Part shown: one piece after another, positions 1-7,728 of the stretch | How the letters are laid out: the number at the start of each line of letters is the position of its first letter | How positions within the stretch are numbered: the first letter of the stretch is position 1 | Position numbers and translations under genes: made by a program | Assembly (NCBI GenBank): GCA_031082225.1 | Contig: JAVHLG010000002.1 | Location: 1-64,000 of the forward strand | DNA from: Desulfovibrionaceae bacterium | GTDB lineage: Bacteria > Desulfobacterota > Desulfovibrionia > Desulfovibrionales > Desulfovibrionaceae | Direction of reading: 5' to 3' | DNA: 64,000 nucleotides | Notes under the pieces: generated by a model | What the model was told of the DNA's origin: nothing | The model's database searches: none | What the model saw: the letters and a program-made list of their open reading frames with translations, nothing else

Positions 1-6
1 GTCATC

Positions 7-47
7 GGGGAATAAGGGGGGAATAAGGGGGGAATAAGGGGGGAACA
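7..47. repeat. Short tandem repeat, GGGGGGAATAA unit (11 bp)
   Basis: Three to four copies of an 11-bp G6-AATAA unit follow each other at the left edge, the last decaying to AACAG. The stretch from here to 305 holds no gene I can support; it is GC-rich and lies downstream of the minus-strand IHF gene. Confidence 0.7.
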
Positions 48-305
48 GGGGAGACGAGGGAACGCTTTCCGGGAAAGGCCGCCGCATGGATCATCGGCAG
101 GACGCGGCGCGGTCGTAGTGTCGTCCGCCCCCCCCAGGGAGGGCGTCAGACAGGCGCAGGTATCGTTGCCAAGCGTGATCCGCGCAACGCCGCATGGCGG
201 CCCGGCGCGGTCGGCGATGTTCTGGGTCGGCCCCCTCCGCCATGAACCCCCGGAGACGGGTGCCGTCGCCGGGGAACCAGTCCCGGGGCCGGGGACGATC
301 CCGGG

Positions 306-599
306 CTATTCGGGATTGAGCTCGGCCCGAAACTTCCGGGACAGCCGGAAGACCACCACCTTGCGCGGCGGCAGGACGATGCTCTTGTTGGTCTGGGGGT
401 TGCGTCCCTTGCGGGCCTTTTTGTCGTAGGATTCGAATTTGCCGAAGCCGCTGACCAACAGCGCGTCGTCTTTTTTGATCGACTGCTTCATGATGTCCAG
501 GAGGTGGTCCACGAGAACCTTGACCTCGGCCCGGTTGCGCTCGGTCTTTTCGTAGATGTAGTCAACAATGTCCGCCTTGGTGAGGGTCTTGCCGCTCAT
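306..599 (-). CDS. ihfA: Integration host factor alpha-type (HU/IHF family) DNA-binding protein
   Basis: A 97-residue HU/IHF-fold protein that binds and bends DNA as a dimer and helps sigma-54 activation, replication and phage integration. The family signature is seen as VSGFGKF (residues 49-55) followed by the beta-arm region RKGRNPQTNKSI with the tip proline, then a basic C-terminal helix. Length matches IHF-alpha (about 95-100 aa). The start was chosen because GGAGGA sits just upstream of ATG; the same frame stays open further upstream but that part reads as the antisense of the HIT gene. It lies 80 bp downstream of the HIT gene on the same strand, so the two are probably co-transcribed. 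Alpha versus beta assignment is by overall resemblance. Confidence 0.9.
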   Translation of the reverse strand: MSGKTLTKADIVDYIYEKTERNRAEVKVLVDHLLDIMKQSIKKDDALLVSGFGKFESYDKKARKGRNPQTNKSIVLPPRKVVVFRLSRKFRAELNPE

Positions 600-679
600 G
601 TTTTCCTCCGGAGCGTGGTGGGCCGACGCCGGGCAGTCGGGTGCGCGGCAGGGCGCCGCGCCGCTGCCCGGGTTGGGCG

Positions 680-1108
680 TTAAATTCGAGTGCGAATGGT
701 CTCGGCCATCCGGGTCATGGCCGCCATGTCGGCATAGGGTGCGCCCGGCCACGGTTCCAGCCCGTCGCCTTCTGCCCGGGGGATGACGTGGAAATGGGCG
801 TGCAGCACCAGTTGTCCGGCCGAGGCCCCGTTGTTCATGACCACATTGACGCCCGTGGCCCCGGTGGCCTCGCGCACGGCCCGGCCCACGACCTGAAGGG
901 CGGTTACGAGGTCGCCCCCGATGTCGGCGGGGAGTTCCCACAGCGAAGCGACATGGGCCTTGGGGATGACCAGGGCATGCCCCGGCCGGATGGGGGCGAT
1001 GTCCAGAAAGGCCAGCACGGCAGGGGTCTCGTAAATTTGTGCGCTGGGAATCTCGCCGCGCAGGATCTTGCAGAAGAGACAGTCTTTGTCGAGCATGCCT
1101 GTGTCCAT
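680..1108 (-). CDS. HIT family nucleotide hydrolase (zinc-type)
   Basis: A 142-residue histidine-triad protein, expected to hydrolyse or transfer nucleoside 5'-phosphoramidates or dinucleotide-type substrates in the cytoplasm. The catalytic triad is H103-x-H105-x-H107 in HAHFHVIP. The zinc ligands common in bacterial HIT proteins are visible as C10-x2-C13 and H52, and the fold motif RPGHALVIPKAH is intact. The start is uncertain: ATG at 1108 (MDTGML) or the internal ATG four codons later; neither has a strong ribosome site. It is followed by ihfA. A longer upstream extension in the same frame looks non-coding. Confidence 0.88.
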   Translation of the reverse strand: MDTGMLDKDCLFCKILRGEIPSAQIYETPAVLAFLDIAPIRPGHALVIPKAHVASLWELPADIGGDLVTALQVVGRAVREATGATGVNVVMNNGASAGQLVLHAHFHVIPRAEGDGLEPWPGAPYADMAAMTRMAETIRTRI

Positions 1109-1283
1109 GGAATGTGAAGGATCGAGCTTGTCGGCCCGGCCGCACGCCTGTCGGGCCACGCTTCAGAAGTCACGACGCGACCATAACCATCCAATAGCTA
1201 AGTAAAAATTATTTTTCAAGGGGCCTCGTGCACATTTTGTCAAAAAACCGGTTTCCCGGCCCGGCAGGCCGTCGGAGACGGAC

Positions 1284-2390
1284 ATGCGGGTGAGCTTCGC
1301 CCATCCCGAGCCCGCCCAGGCCAAGGTCCGCATCTGGCCGGTATTTTTGCCTTTTGCCGGATGCGGCGGGAGGTGCGTCTACTGCGCCCAGCATCTGCAG
1401 ACCGGGATGACGCCCGCCTCGCTGGAGACGGTGCGGCGCGATCTGGACGCGGCCCTGGGGGCGGCGCTGGCCGCGGGCCGCAGTCCCTGCGAGATCGGTT
1501 TTTACGGCGGCACGTTCACGGCCCTGCCCGGGGACCATGCCGAGCGGTTTACGGCCCTGGCCCAGGCGTACCGGGAGCGGGGGCTTGTGACCCGGATTCG
1601 CTGCTCCACGCGTCCCGACGCCGTAACGGCCCGGCGACTGGCCGTCCTGCGCGGCCTGGGCCTGGATATGGTGGAGCTTGGCGTGCAGACCTTCGAGGCC
1701 GGGGTGCTGGCCCGCAGCGGCCGGGGATATGCGCCGGAGGCGGCGCAGGCGGCATGCCTGAGGGTGCGCGAAGCCGGGCTGTCCTTGGGGGTGCAGTTGC
1801 TGCCGGGACTGCCCGGACACACGCCGGAGATGTTCGCCCGGGATGTGGCCAGGGCCGCCGCGCTTGGACCGGAGGCGGCGCGCATCTATCCCTGCCTGGT
1901 GGCGGCCGGGACGCGGTTGGCGGCCATATGGCGGGCAGGGGAATATACGCCCTGGGACGTGGAGGCGACCATTGCGGCCGTGGCGCAGGGGCTTTTGGAA
2001 CTGTGGCGGGCGGGGGTGCGGGTCATCCGGGTGGGGCTTGCGCCGCAACCGGAGTTTGCAGCCGCCGTGCTGGCTGGTCCTGCGCATCCGGCCCTGGGGA
2101 GCCGGGCGCGGGCGCGGGCGCTTTTCGAACTGGTGCGCGCCCAGGCGCAGCGCCTGGGCGACGGCCCCAAGGGGATGTGTGTGCCCAGGCGGTATTCCGG
2201 GGAACTGTGGGGTCATGGCCGGGAGCTTGCGGCGGCGTATGCCGACCTGGGGCTTACCCGGAATTCCGTGCGCCCGGCGGATGTGGCGGACTTCGAGATA
2301 TGGACGGCAGGGGAGGGCGATGCGCCTGGGATGCGTGGCCGCGAACCCGCGATTCCGGTGACGTTCCCGAAGCCGGTGTTTGACGGTTGA
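1284..2390 (+). CDS. Radical SAM protein (Elp3/HemN-like)
   Basis: A 368-residue radical SAM enzyme. The [4Fe-4S]/SAM cysteines are C27, C31 and C34 in AGCGGRCVYC. GFYGGTFTA follows as the glycine-rich SAM-binding strand, and the motif GVQTF is of the Elp3/HemN class. No acetyltransferase domain and no second cluster motif are seen, so it is not full Elp3; the substrate is unknown. GGAGACGGAC directly precedes the ATG. It is a single plus-strand gene divergent from HIT-ihfA and upstream of two tRNA genes. Confidence 0.8.
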   Translation: MRVSFAHPEPAQAKVRIWPVFLPFAGCGGRCVYCAQHLQTGMTPASLETVRRDLDAALGAALAAGRSPCEIGFYGGTFTALPGDHAERFTALAQAYRERGLVTRIRCSTRPDAVTARRLAVLRGLGLDMVELGVQTFEAGVLARSGRGYAPEAAQAACLRVREAGLSLGVQLLPGLPGHTPEMFARDVARAAALGPEAARIYPCLVAAGTRLAAIWRAGEYTPWDVEATIAAVAQGLLELWRAGVRVIRVGLAPQPEFAAAVLAGPAHPALGSRARARALFELVRAQAQRLGDGPKGMCVPRRYSGELWGHGRELAAAYADLGLTRNSVRPADVADFEIWTAGEGDAPGMRGREPAIPVTFPKPVFDG

Positions 2391-2511
2391 CAGGGAGGCG
2401 GACAAGCCTGTATTCCCCGGCACCGAACGCGGACGGAGCGCCGTTTGGGGTGCTGCGACATGTCCGGGCCATGGACGCCTTTGGGTTTTTTCCCTGGCCG
2501 CACACGGACGC

Positions 2512-2540
2512 TTGACACCCATGGCGAATCCGAGTATCCG
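2512..2540 (+). promoter_or_regulatory. Sigma-70-type promoter for the tRNA pair
   Basis: A perfect -35 TTGACA (2512-2517) is followed after 17 bp by TATCCG (2535-2540), about 20 bp upstream of tRNA-Gln. The -10 is only a partial match; placement before the tRNA makes it credible. Confidence 0.5.
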
Positions 2541-2559
2541 CCTTCGTTCACGAGTTTGC

Positions 2560-2633
2560 TGGGGGATCGTCTAGCGGCAGGACTATGGACTCTGACTCCA
2601 TCAACCTAGGTTCGAATCCTAGTCCCCCAGCCA
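2560..2633 (+). tRNA. tRNA-Gln (anticodon CUG)
   Basis: A 74-nt cloverleaf with encoded CCA. The acceptor stem TGGGGGA/TCCCCCA pairs perfectly, the discriminator is G2630, the anticodon loop reads CT-CTG-AC, and the T-arm contains GGTTCGAATCC. It is transcribed with tRNA-Glu 14 bp downstream. Confidence 0.95.
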
Positions 2634-2647
2634 ACCACGTAACTCGC

Positions 2648-2725
2648 GTCCCCATCGTCTAGCCTGGTCCAGGACATCGGCCTTTCACGCCGGTAACAGG
2701 GGTTCAAATCCCCTTGGGGACGCCA
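2648..2725 (+). tRNA. tRNA-Glu (anticodon UUC)
   Basis: A 78-nt cloverleaf with CCA encoded. The acceptor GTCCCCA pairs with TGGGGAC, the discriminator is G2722, the anticodon loop is CT-TTC-AC, and the T-arm is GGGGTTCAAATCCCC. It shares a transcript with tRNA-Gln and is followed by a strong hairpin. Confidence 0.95.
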
Positions 2726-2758
2726 GCGAATCACCCTGATTCTTGAGGGGTTTACATT

Positions 2759-2789
2759 GAAAGGCCGGGGGGCACCTCCCCGGCCTTTC
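2759..2789 (+). terminator. Hairpin terminator after the tRNA pair
   Basis: A perfect 12-bp stem, GAAAGGCCGGGG (2759-2770) with CCCCGGCCTTTC (2778-2789), and a 7-nt loop. No long U tract follows. Confidence 0.75.
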
Positions 2790-2795
2790 GCCTTT

Positions 2796-2819
2796 CAGGG
2801 GGTACGACAGGGGGTACGA
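2796..2819. repeat. Two tandem copies of a 12-bp unit CAGGGGGTACGA
   Basis: Exact head-to-tail duplication at 2796-2807 and 2808-2819, directly after the tRNA terminator. It sits at the start of a 450-bp stretch of broken mobile DNA. Confidence 0.6.
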
Positions 2820-2875
2820 GCTTGGGAAAGCGCCCGTCATCCAACTTGGCCTGATCTGCCCTCAAAGGTCTTCAT

Positions 2876-2998
2876 TGCCGAATGGGCCAAGCCTGGCAGG
2901 CGATTGGAAATTGGGTTCAATTTTACAAAGAGCAGCGCCGCACACGGCCTTTGACGGTCGTCGGCCCCTGGATGTATACTGGGAAGGTCAATCAGCCT
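2876..2998 (+). pseudogene. IS3-family transposase OrfB C-terminal fragment
   Basis: About 40 codons read AIGNWVQFYKEQRRTRPL and, after a short gap, GKVNQP. This resembles the C-terminal end of IS3-family OrfB integrases, where (I/L)xxWxxFYNxxRPHxxL is usual. No start, no DDE motif and no terminal inverted repeats are seen, so only a remnant survives. It lies just behind two tRNA genes, a frequent site of insertion scars. Confidence 0.45.
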
Positions 2999-3071
2999 CG
3001 AAGGCGGCATGAGCAGCAACCGGACTCTGGCTTGCCTTCGCCCCAAAACTGTCCAACCATTCAGAGCCACC

Positions 3072-3191
3072 TCAGTAGTCGGTGCGGTCCTGGAGCATCC
3101 GTCTCGGCCCGATGGTGCCGCAGCCCGCGGACGTCGCCGCAGCCACAAGCAGCATGATGCAGGCGGCCTTGCCGCGCCAAAGGGTTTTCAT
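3072..3191 (-). pseudogene. Truncated lipoprotein (signal peptide plus lipobox only)
   Basis: A 39-codon reading frame begins at an ATG with a strong CCAGGAGG ribosome site. It encodes MKTLWRGK, a hydrophobic segment and the lipobox TSAGC, then GTIGPRRMLQDRTDY and a stop. A signal peptide with lipobox followed by only about 16 residues looks like the head of a longer outer-membrane lipoprotein; as I recall, families with a C-G-x-I-G-P...DR(F/T)DY start continue for several hundred residues. The body appears deleted next to the IS3 scar. It could instead be a genuine very small lipoprotein. It lies directly downstream of the alpha/beta hydrolase gene on the same strand. Confidence 0.5.
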
Positions 3192-3269
3192 GGTCACGTC
3201 CTCCTGGTCCTGAACCGGTGGTCGGCGCCGCGTTCGGACCGATAACGCGTCGCCTGGAACGGGCCGACG

Positions 3270-4571
3270 TTACTTCTTGAACACGTCGTCGAGCCAGTCG
3301 AAGGCCACCTGCCCCACGATGCTGCGGTTTTCCATGACGCAGTGGTTGGACGCGCCCTCGTTGAGCGGGGTGACCACCAGATTCTTCGTGGGGTTGGCCA
3401 GGCCGTCGATGCAAAGCTTCTGCTGCCTCTTGGTCTCGTCCCCCCCGTATTCGCCCTCGCCCACGAGGGAGAGGGCGGGCACCGTCACCTTGGCCGGGTC
3501 GAAGCTGAAGCCCTTGTTGGCCTCCACCAGGCCGGGCACGTTGTCCATGGGCACGCCCCAGCGCCAGGCGACGATCTTCACGGTATTGCCGTGGAAGCTG
3601 TTGAAGGTGGCCACTTTTTCGGGCGTGGCCGTGACCACGGGGGTCATGCTGGCAAACAGGGGATAGGCGTCCACCACGCAGGCGTTCATGATCACGGCCT
3701 TGATGCGCGGATCATGCTGGGCCGCCTGGGGCGCGAAACCGCCGCCGCCGGATATGCCGAACACGGCCAGCCGGTCGGGATCCACGTCCTTTCGGGCGAG
3801 GGCGTAGTCCACGGCCTTTTTTACCGCGTGGTACATCTCTGGCCGGAATGTCTTGCCCTCAAGCGGCAGGATGCCCTGGCCCGGGAGGTCCAGGGTCATG
3901 AAATTGTAGCCGCGCTCGATGGCCTGGGGCATGATGTAGAAAATCAGATCTTCGGCAAAGGTCTCCCCCCCGCCCAGCATGAGAAGGGTCTTGCGCGGCG
4001 TGTCGTCTCTGGCGGCCTTGCGGAAGTAACCGGGCAGCATGGCCCCTTCGAAGGGGATTTCGATGGAATCGAGCGGTGGGTCATGGAGCTTGCCCGCCAG
4101 TTTCATCACCTCGCGCGACGTGGTCGCGGTCGACTTCAGACGCGGGTCGTCGGGCATCATGGCCAGAAGGCCGAATCGATAATAGTTGGAGGCGCGCATG
4201 AGTTGCTCACGGGCACTTATGAGGTGTCCGCCGTCCAGCGACTTCCGACCCCTGGCTTCCACCCTGGCCGCCATCTTGAGCCATTGCTCCTGCCAGCTGG
4301 CGGCGTCGCCGTCCTTGATATTGGCCGCCACGTAAAACGCCTCGCCGGTCTCGGCCCCGCCGTTACTGATGGAGCCCAACACGACCGATCCGAAGGTGAA
4401 GTCCATGTCCGAATCCTGGAAGTGATAGCGTACGTAAGGCGCGTGCATGTCGAATTCCTTCTCGGACGTCTGCGTGCCCTGAGCGCTGGCTTGCGGCGGA
4501 GTGACCGCGCAGAAGACGAGCGCGCAAACAAGCAGCAACGTGCAGGCGGAACGCAGTGGGCGGATGCGCAT
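3270..4571 (-). CDS. Secreted alpha/beta hydrolase (FrsA / pseudooxynicotine-hydrolase-like)
   Basis: A 433-residue protein with an N-terminal Sec signal peptide (MRIRPLRSACTLLLVCALVF, cleavage probably after AQAS/ASAQ). It has an alpha/beta-hydrolase core: strand KTLLMLGGGE, nucleophile elbow FGISGGGGF with Ser in GxSxG, and late His in the ASNHCVMEN segment. A helical cap of about 130 residues precedes the core, as in esterase families that include 2,6-dihydropseudooxynicotine hydrolase and FrsA. It is likely periplasmic. The start was chosen at the signal peptide, after GAAAGGGAC; the frame is open further upstream without coding character. The substrate is unknown. Confidence 0.75.
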   Translation of the reverse strand: MRIRPLRSACTLLLVCALVFCAVTPPQASAQGTQTSEKEFDMHAPYVRYHFQDSDMDFTFGSVVLGSISNGGAETGEAFYVAANIKDGDAASWQEQWLKMAARVEARGRKSLDGGHLISAREQLMRASNYYRFGLLAMMPDDPRLKSTATTSREVMKLAGKLHDPPLDSIEIPFEGAMLPGYFRKAARDDTPRKTLLMLGGGETFAEDLIFYIMPQAIERGYNFMTLDLPGQGILPLEGKTFRPEMYHAVKKAVDYALARKDVDPDRLAVFGISGGGGFAPQAAQHDPRIKAVIMNACVVDAYPLFASMTPVVTATPEKVATFNSFHGNTVKIVAWRWGVPMDNVPGLVEANKGFSFDPAKVTVPALSLVGEGEYGGDETKRQQKLCIDGLANPTKNLVVTPLNEGASNHCVMENRSIVGQVAFDWLDDVFKK

Positions 4572-4830
4572 GGCGGTGTCCCTTTCTGGTTGAGGTTCGG
4601 TCCGTTGGTAGCCGCCTGAACTCTCGGAAGCCATCCGTCCCGGATTCGAGGCAGCATGTGCGGCAGGATCGCATTTGGGGCTGTCATTTTCCTTACATCC
4701 CGACCCAGACCCATCCCAAACCCGGGCCTTTCGCGGCCACCTCACCCGCCACGTATTCGGAAAAATCCGTCCGAATCGGTGCGTGAACAAGCCGCCTCGG
4801 TTATCCGGAATGATGGGCCCAAAGTGGCGC

Positions 4831-4904
4831 AAGAAAACCTTGTCTCCAGGAATCCGGGTGCGATACAGGTGTAAGAAAATCTTGTGTCCAGGAATCCGGG
4901 TGCG
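4831..4904. repeat. Pair of 32-bp direct repeats upstream of the beta-helix gene
   Basis: Copies at 4831-4862 and 4873-4904 (begin AAGAAAA, end AATCCGGGTGCG) differ at two positions, with a 42-bp period. A weaker third match (15 of 20) lies at 4939-4958 inside the start of the next gene. They occupy the 5' region of that gene, whose ATG follows AGGAG at 4934. The rest of the 4572-4830 interval holds nothing I recognise. Confidence 0.7.
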
Positions 4905-4933
4905 GAACAGTTCTGTGTTTCAGGAGACACGAA

Positions 4934-6166
4934 ATGAGCAGAAAAGCTTGTATCCTGCAAGCCTTCATCCTTGTCGAATTGGCCCTGATGCTGCCATATT
5001 CCTTGGCCCAGGCCGAGGTGGTGGTCACTACCGTGCCCCAATTGGCGGCAGCCGTCGCCAATGCCAATGCCGGGGGGGACAAGACCATCCTTGTGGCCGA
5101 CGGAACCTATACCCTCGACAGCCTGCTCCACATTACCGGCGACAACATCACCATCCGCGGCCAGTCAGGCAACCGAGGAGCGGTCATCATTCGGGGACAG
5201 GGCATGGAGGGCGGGGTTTCCCACGTCTTTTTGGTCCGGGGGTCGTATTTCACGGTTCGGGACATGACCATCGGCTGGGTCTATTACCATGCGGTCCAGA
5301 TCCATGGGGAACTCGGGGCCAGCCATGTGACCATTTCCAATGTGCGCATCGTCGACACCAGGGAACAGATGGTCAAGGTTTCCACGAGTTCCTCCAGCCC
5401 CCATTCCTCCACCAACGGCCTGGTGGAGAACTGCCTTTTCGAATATTCGGCCGGAATCGGGCCCCAATGGTACATCGGCGGGGTCGATGCCCATAAATCC
5501 TCCAACTGGGTTGTCCGCAACAACATCTTCAAAAACATCGCCAGTCCTTCAGCCTCCATTGCCGAACACGCCATCCATTTCTGGTCAGGGTCTCAGGACA
5601 CCCTGGTCGAGGGCAATCTGATCATTGACTGCGACCGGGGGATTGGCTTCGGCCTGGGTTCGTCAACCCATGTCCGGGGAGTCATCCGCAACAACATGAT
5701 CTTTCACAGCACCAGAAACCCGGCCTTTGCCGACGTGGGCATCGACCTTCAGTCCAGCACCGACGCCCGGGTCTTCAACAACACCATTTTCTTTGGCAAC
5801 GGCTATCCCAATGCCATCGAATACCGCTTCGCGACAACCTCCGGGGCCTACATCGCCAACAACCTGACCAACAAGGCCATCGTCTCGCGAGACGGAGGAA
5901 CCGCCACCCTGACCCACAATGTGACCTCGGCCCAGGCGGGCTGGTTCACCGACCCGGACAACGCCGATCTGCATCTGGCTTCGGCCGTGGCGGGCGTGGT
6001 CGATTCCGGCACATCAGCCATCCCCGGCCTGCCGTCGCCCTTTCTGGATTTTGACGGCCAGCAACGGCCCATGGGCCCCGGGATCGATATCGGGGCCGAC
6101 GAATACGCACGGGTGGCGACGCCCGGCATATGTATTCCGGCCATCCCCGGCCTGCTCCTGGAGTAG
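4934..6166 (+). CDS. Secreted right-handed beta-helix protein (pectate-lyase-like)
   Basis: A 410-residue secreted protein: Sec signal peptide in residues 1-28 (cleavage near AQA-EVVV), then PQLAAAVANANAGGDKTILVADGTY, the usual entry strand of pectate-lyase/polysaccharide-lyase beta-helices. Repeated rungs of the form VxxNxFxN follow (VRNNIFKN, VEGNLIIDC, IRNNMIFHS, VFNNTIFFGN) from about residue 100 to 330. The end DIGADEY is a common C-terminal strand of such proteins. Catalytic residues cannot be assigned. The last residues, PAIPGLLLE, form a short hydrophobic tail resembling the ends of two other secreted proteins in this window. Convergent with the response regulator gene. Confidence 0.75.
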   Translation: MSRKACILQAFILVELALMLPYSLAQAEVVVTTVPQLAAAVANANAGGDKTILVADGTYTLDSLLHITGDNITIRGQSGNRGAVIIRGQGMEGGVSHVFLVRGSYFTVRDMTIGWVYYHAVQIHGELGASHVTISNVRIVDTREQMVKVSTSSSSPHSSTNGLVENCLFEYSAGIGPQWYIGGVDAHKSSNWVVRNNIFKNIASPSASIAEHAIHFWSGSQDTLVEGNLIIDCDRGIGFGLGSSTHVRGVIRNNMIFHSTRNPAFADVGIDLQSSTDARVFNNTIFFGNGYPNAIEYRFATTSGAYIANNLTNKAIVSRDGGTATLTHNVTSAQAGWFTDPDNADLHLASAVAGVVDSGTSAIPGLPSPFLDFDGQQRPMGPGIDIGADEYARVATPGICIPAIPGLLLE

Positions 6167-6250
6167 TTTTTCCGGCGTCCATTGGATCTCCCCGCACATG
6201 GAGCCATCATCAGGAGCGCCGTCATGCCTGGAAGGGAACGCTGCAACGGA

Positions 6251-7654
6251 TCAGGACTTCTTTCTCCGGGTGGGGATGTTCGCCAGGATCAGGTGGCGGT
6301 AGATGCTCGGCACGCTCAGTCCGGACATCAGGCTGGCCGTTGTGACGTCGTGGCTGCACAGGGCCATGAGTTCCTGGAAATATTGCCTGTCCCGCCGGGC
6401 CTTGTATTCGTCGTAGGGCACAACGTCCCCGGCCTGCCCGGGGGGGGCGGCTGACGCCCCGGCCGGGGCCGCGCCGTTGCCGGGAGCGGCGTCCAGGGCG
6501 GAGAACCGGAGATGGCCCGGCAGGTGTTTGGGATAGACCACGGCGTCGCGCCCGGCGGCAATGACCGCCGCCTCCATGACGTTCCCCAGTTCCCGGACGT
6601 TTCCCGGCCACGGATATCCGGTCAGAAGCCGCATGAGTTGCGCCGAGACCCGTTTGGCGGGAAGGCCGTACCGGTCGCAGGATGCGCCGATGAAATGGGC
6701 GGCCAGAAGCGGGATGTCCTCCCCCCGCTCCCGCAGGGGCGGCAGTCCGATCTCCAGGGTGCGCAGCCGAAACAGCAGGTCGCTGCGAAATTCCCCGGTC
6801 CCGGTCAGGGCCTCCAGGTCCCGGTTGGTGGCGGCCACCAGCCGAAAGTCGCTGGATTGCTCCCTGGGCCCTCCCACCGGTCGATAGCGGCGCTCCTGAA
6901 GCACCCGCAAAAAGGATTTCTGCAGGGCCGGGGGCAATTCCCCGACCTCGTCCAGAAACAGCGTCCCCCCGTCGGCCTCGCCCACCAGCCCCCTGCGATC
7001 CGCATGGGCCCCGGTGAACGCGCCCTTGACATGGCCGTACAGGGCGCTTTCCACCAGGGTCTCCGTGAGGTTGCCACAATCCACAACCACGAACGGCCCC
7101 GCCCCCCGGCGGCTCTGGGCGTGTATGGCCCGGGCCGCGAGCTCCTTGCCCACCCCGGTCTCCCCGAGCAGGAGCACCCCGGCCTCGCTGTCCGCAGCCT
7201 GGGCAATCCGCTCCCGGGCCCGCCGCATGGGCGGCGAGGTTCCGATGATGCCGTCGTTACGGGGCTCGCGGGCCGCCTGGCCGCGCCGGTGGTCCCGGCG
7301 GTAGGCCAGGGCGTCGGCCAGGGAGGCCCGGACGCTCTGGGGGGAGGCCGGTTTGCGGATGTAGTCCCAGGCTCCGCAGGCCAGACTCTGGCGCGCCCCG
7401 TAGTTGTTGCCCAGGCCGGTGATGACGATGATCTCGGGATGGCCGGGGGAGGCCGCCAGATCGTCGATGGCCTTTTGGCCGTCGCCGTCGGGCAGATCCA
7501 GATCCAGGTAGATGACATCGACGCCGGTTCCGGCCATGTCCATGCCGGAGCGCAGATTCCCGGCCAGAAGGATTTCGTGGTCCATGTCCGCAAAGCAGCG
7601 GGAAAGGCTGTTGCGGATGAGTTCGTCGTCGTCGATGATCAGGATGCGGGCCAT
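6251..7654 (-). CDS. Sigma-54-dependent response regulator (NtrC family)
   Basis: A 467-residue NtrC-type activator. The receiver domain is residues 1-120 (acid pocket DDD 8-10, phosphoacceptor D51 in YLDLDLP, K in IRKPA). The AAA+ domain has Walker A GETGVGKE, the sigma-54 contact loop GAFTGA, Walker B GGTLFLDEVGE and the R-finger region LLFRLRTLEIGLPPLRER. A C-terminal Fis-like helix-turn-helix follows (TTASLMSGLSVPSIYRHL). ATG at 7654 is preceded by GGAAACGAC. The kinase gene lies 74 bp upstream on the same strand. The pair is divergent from the glutamine-synthetase-like operon, whose upstream region holds a possible -24/-12 promoter, so it probably controls that operon. Confidence 0.93.
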   Translation of the reverse strand: MARILIIDDDELIRNSLSRCFADMDHEILLAGNLRSGMDMAGTGVDVIYLDLDLPDGDGQKAIDDLAASPGHPEIIVITGLGNNYGARQSLACGAWDYIRKPASPQSVRASLADALAYRRDHRRGQAAREPRNDGIIGTSPPMRRARERIAQAADSEAGVLLLGETGVGKELAARAIHAQSRRGAGPFVVVDCGNLTETLVESALYGHVKGAFTGAHADRRGLVGEADGGTLFLDEVGELPPALQKSFLRVLQERRYRPVGGPREQSSDFRLVAATNRDLEALTGTGEFRSDLLFRLRTLEIGLPPLRERGEDIPLLAAHFIGASCDRYGLPAKRVSAQLMRLLTGYPWPGNVRELGNVMEAAVIAAGRDAVVYPKHLPGHLRFSALDAAPGNGAAPAGASAAPPGQAGDVVPYDEYKARRDRQYFQELMALCSHDVTTASLMSGLSVPSIYRHLILANIPTRRKKS

Positions 7655-7728
7655 GTCGTTTCCGGTTTTTTCGGCCTGGGCCACGGGGGTGCGCGTCCGG
7701 CCGGGATTCCCCGCTGTGCCGCCGGGGC

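Noticed and set aside
118-429. Plus-strand frame at the left edge, and a 50-codon minus-strand frame near 90-240
   Set aside because: The first overlaps ihfA in antisense; neither has a ribosome site or recognisable motif.
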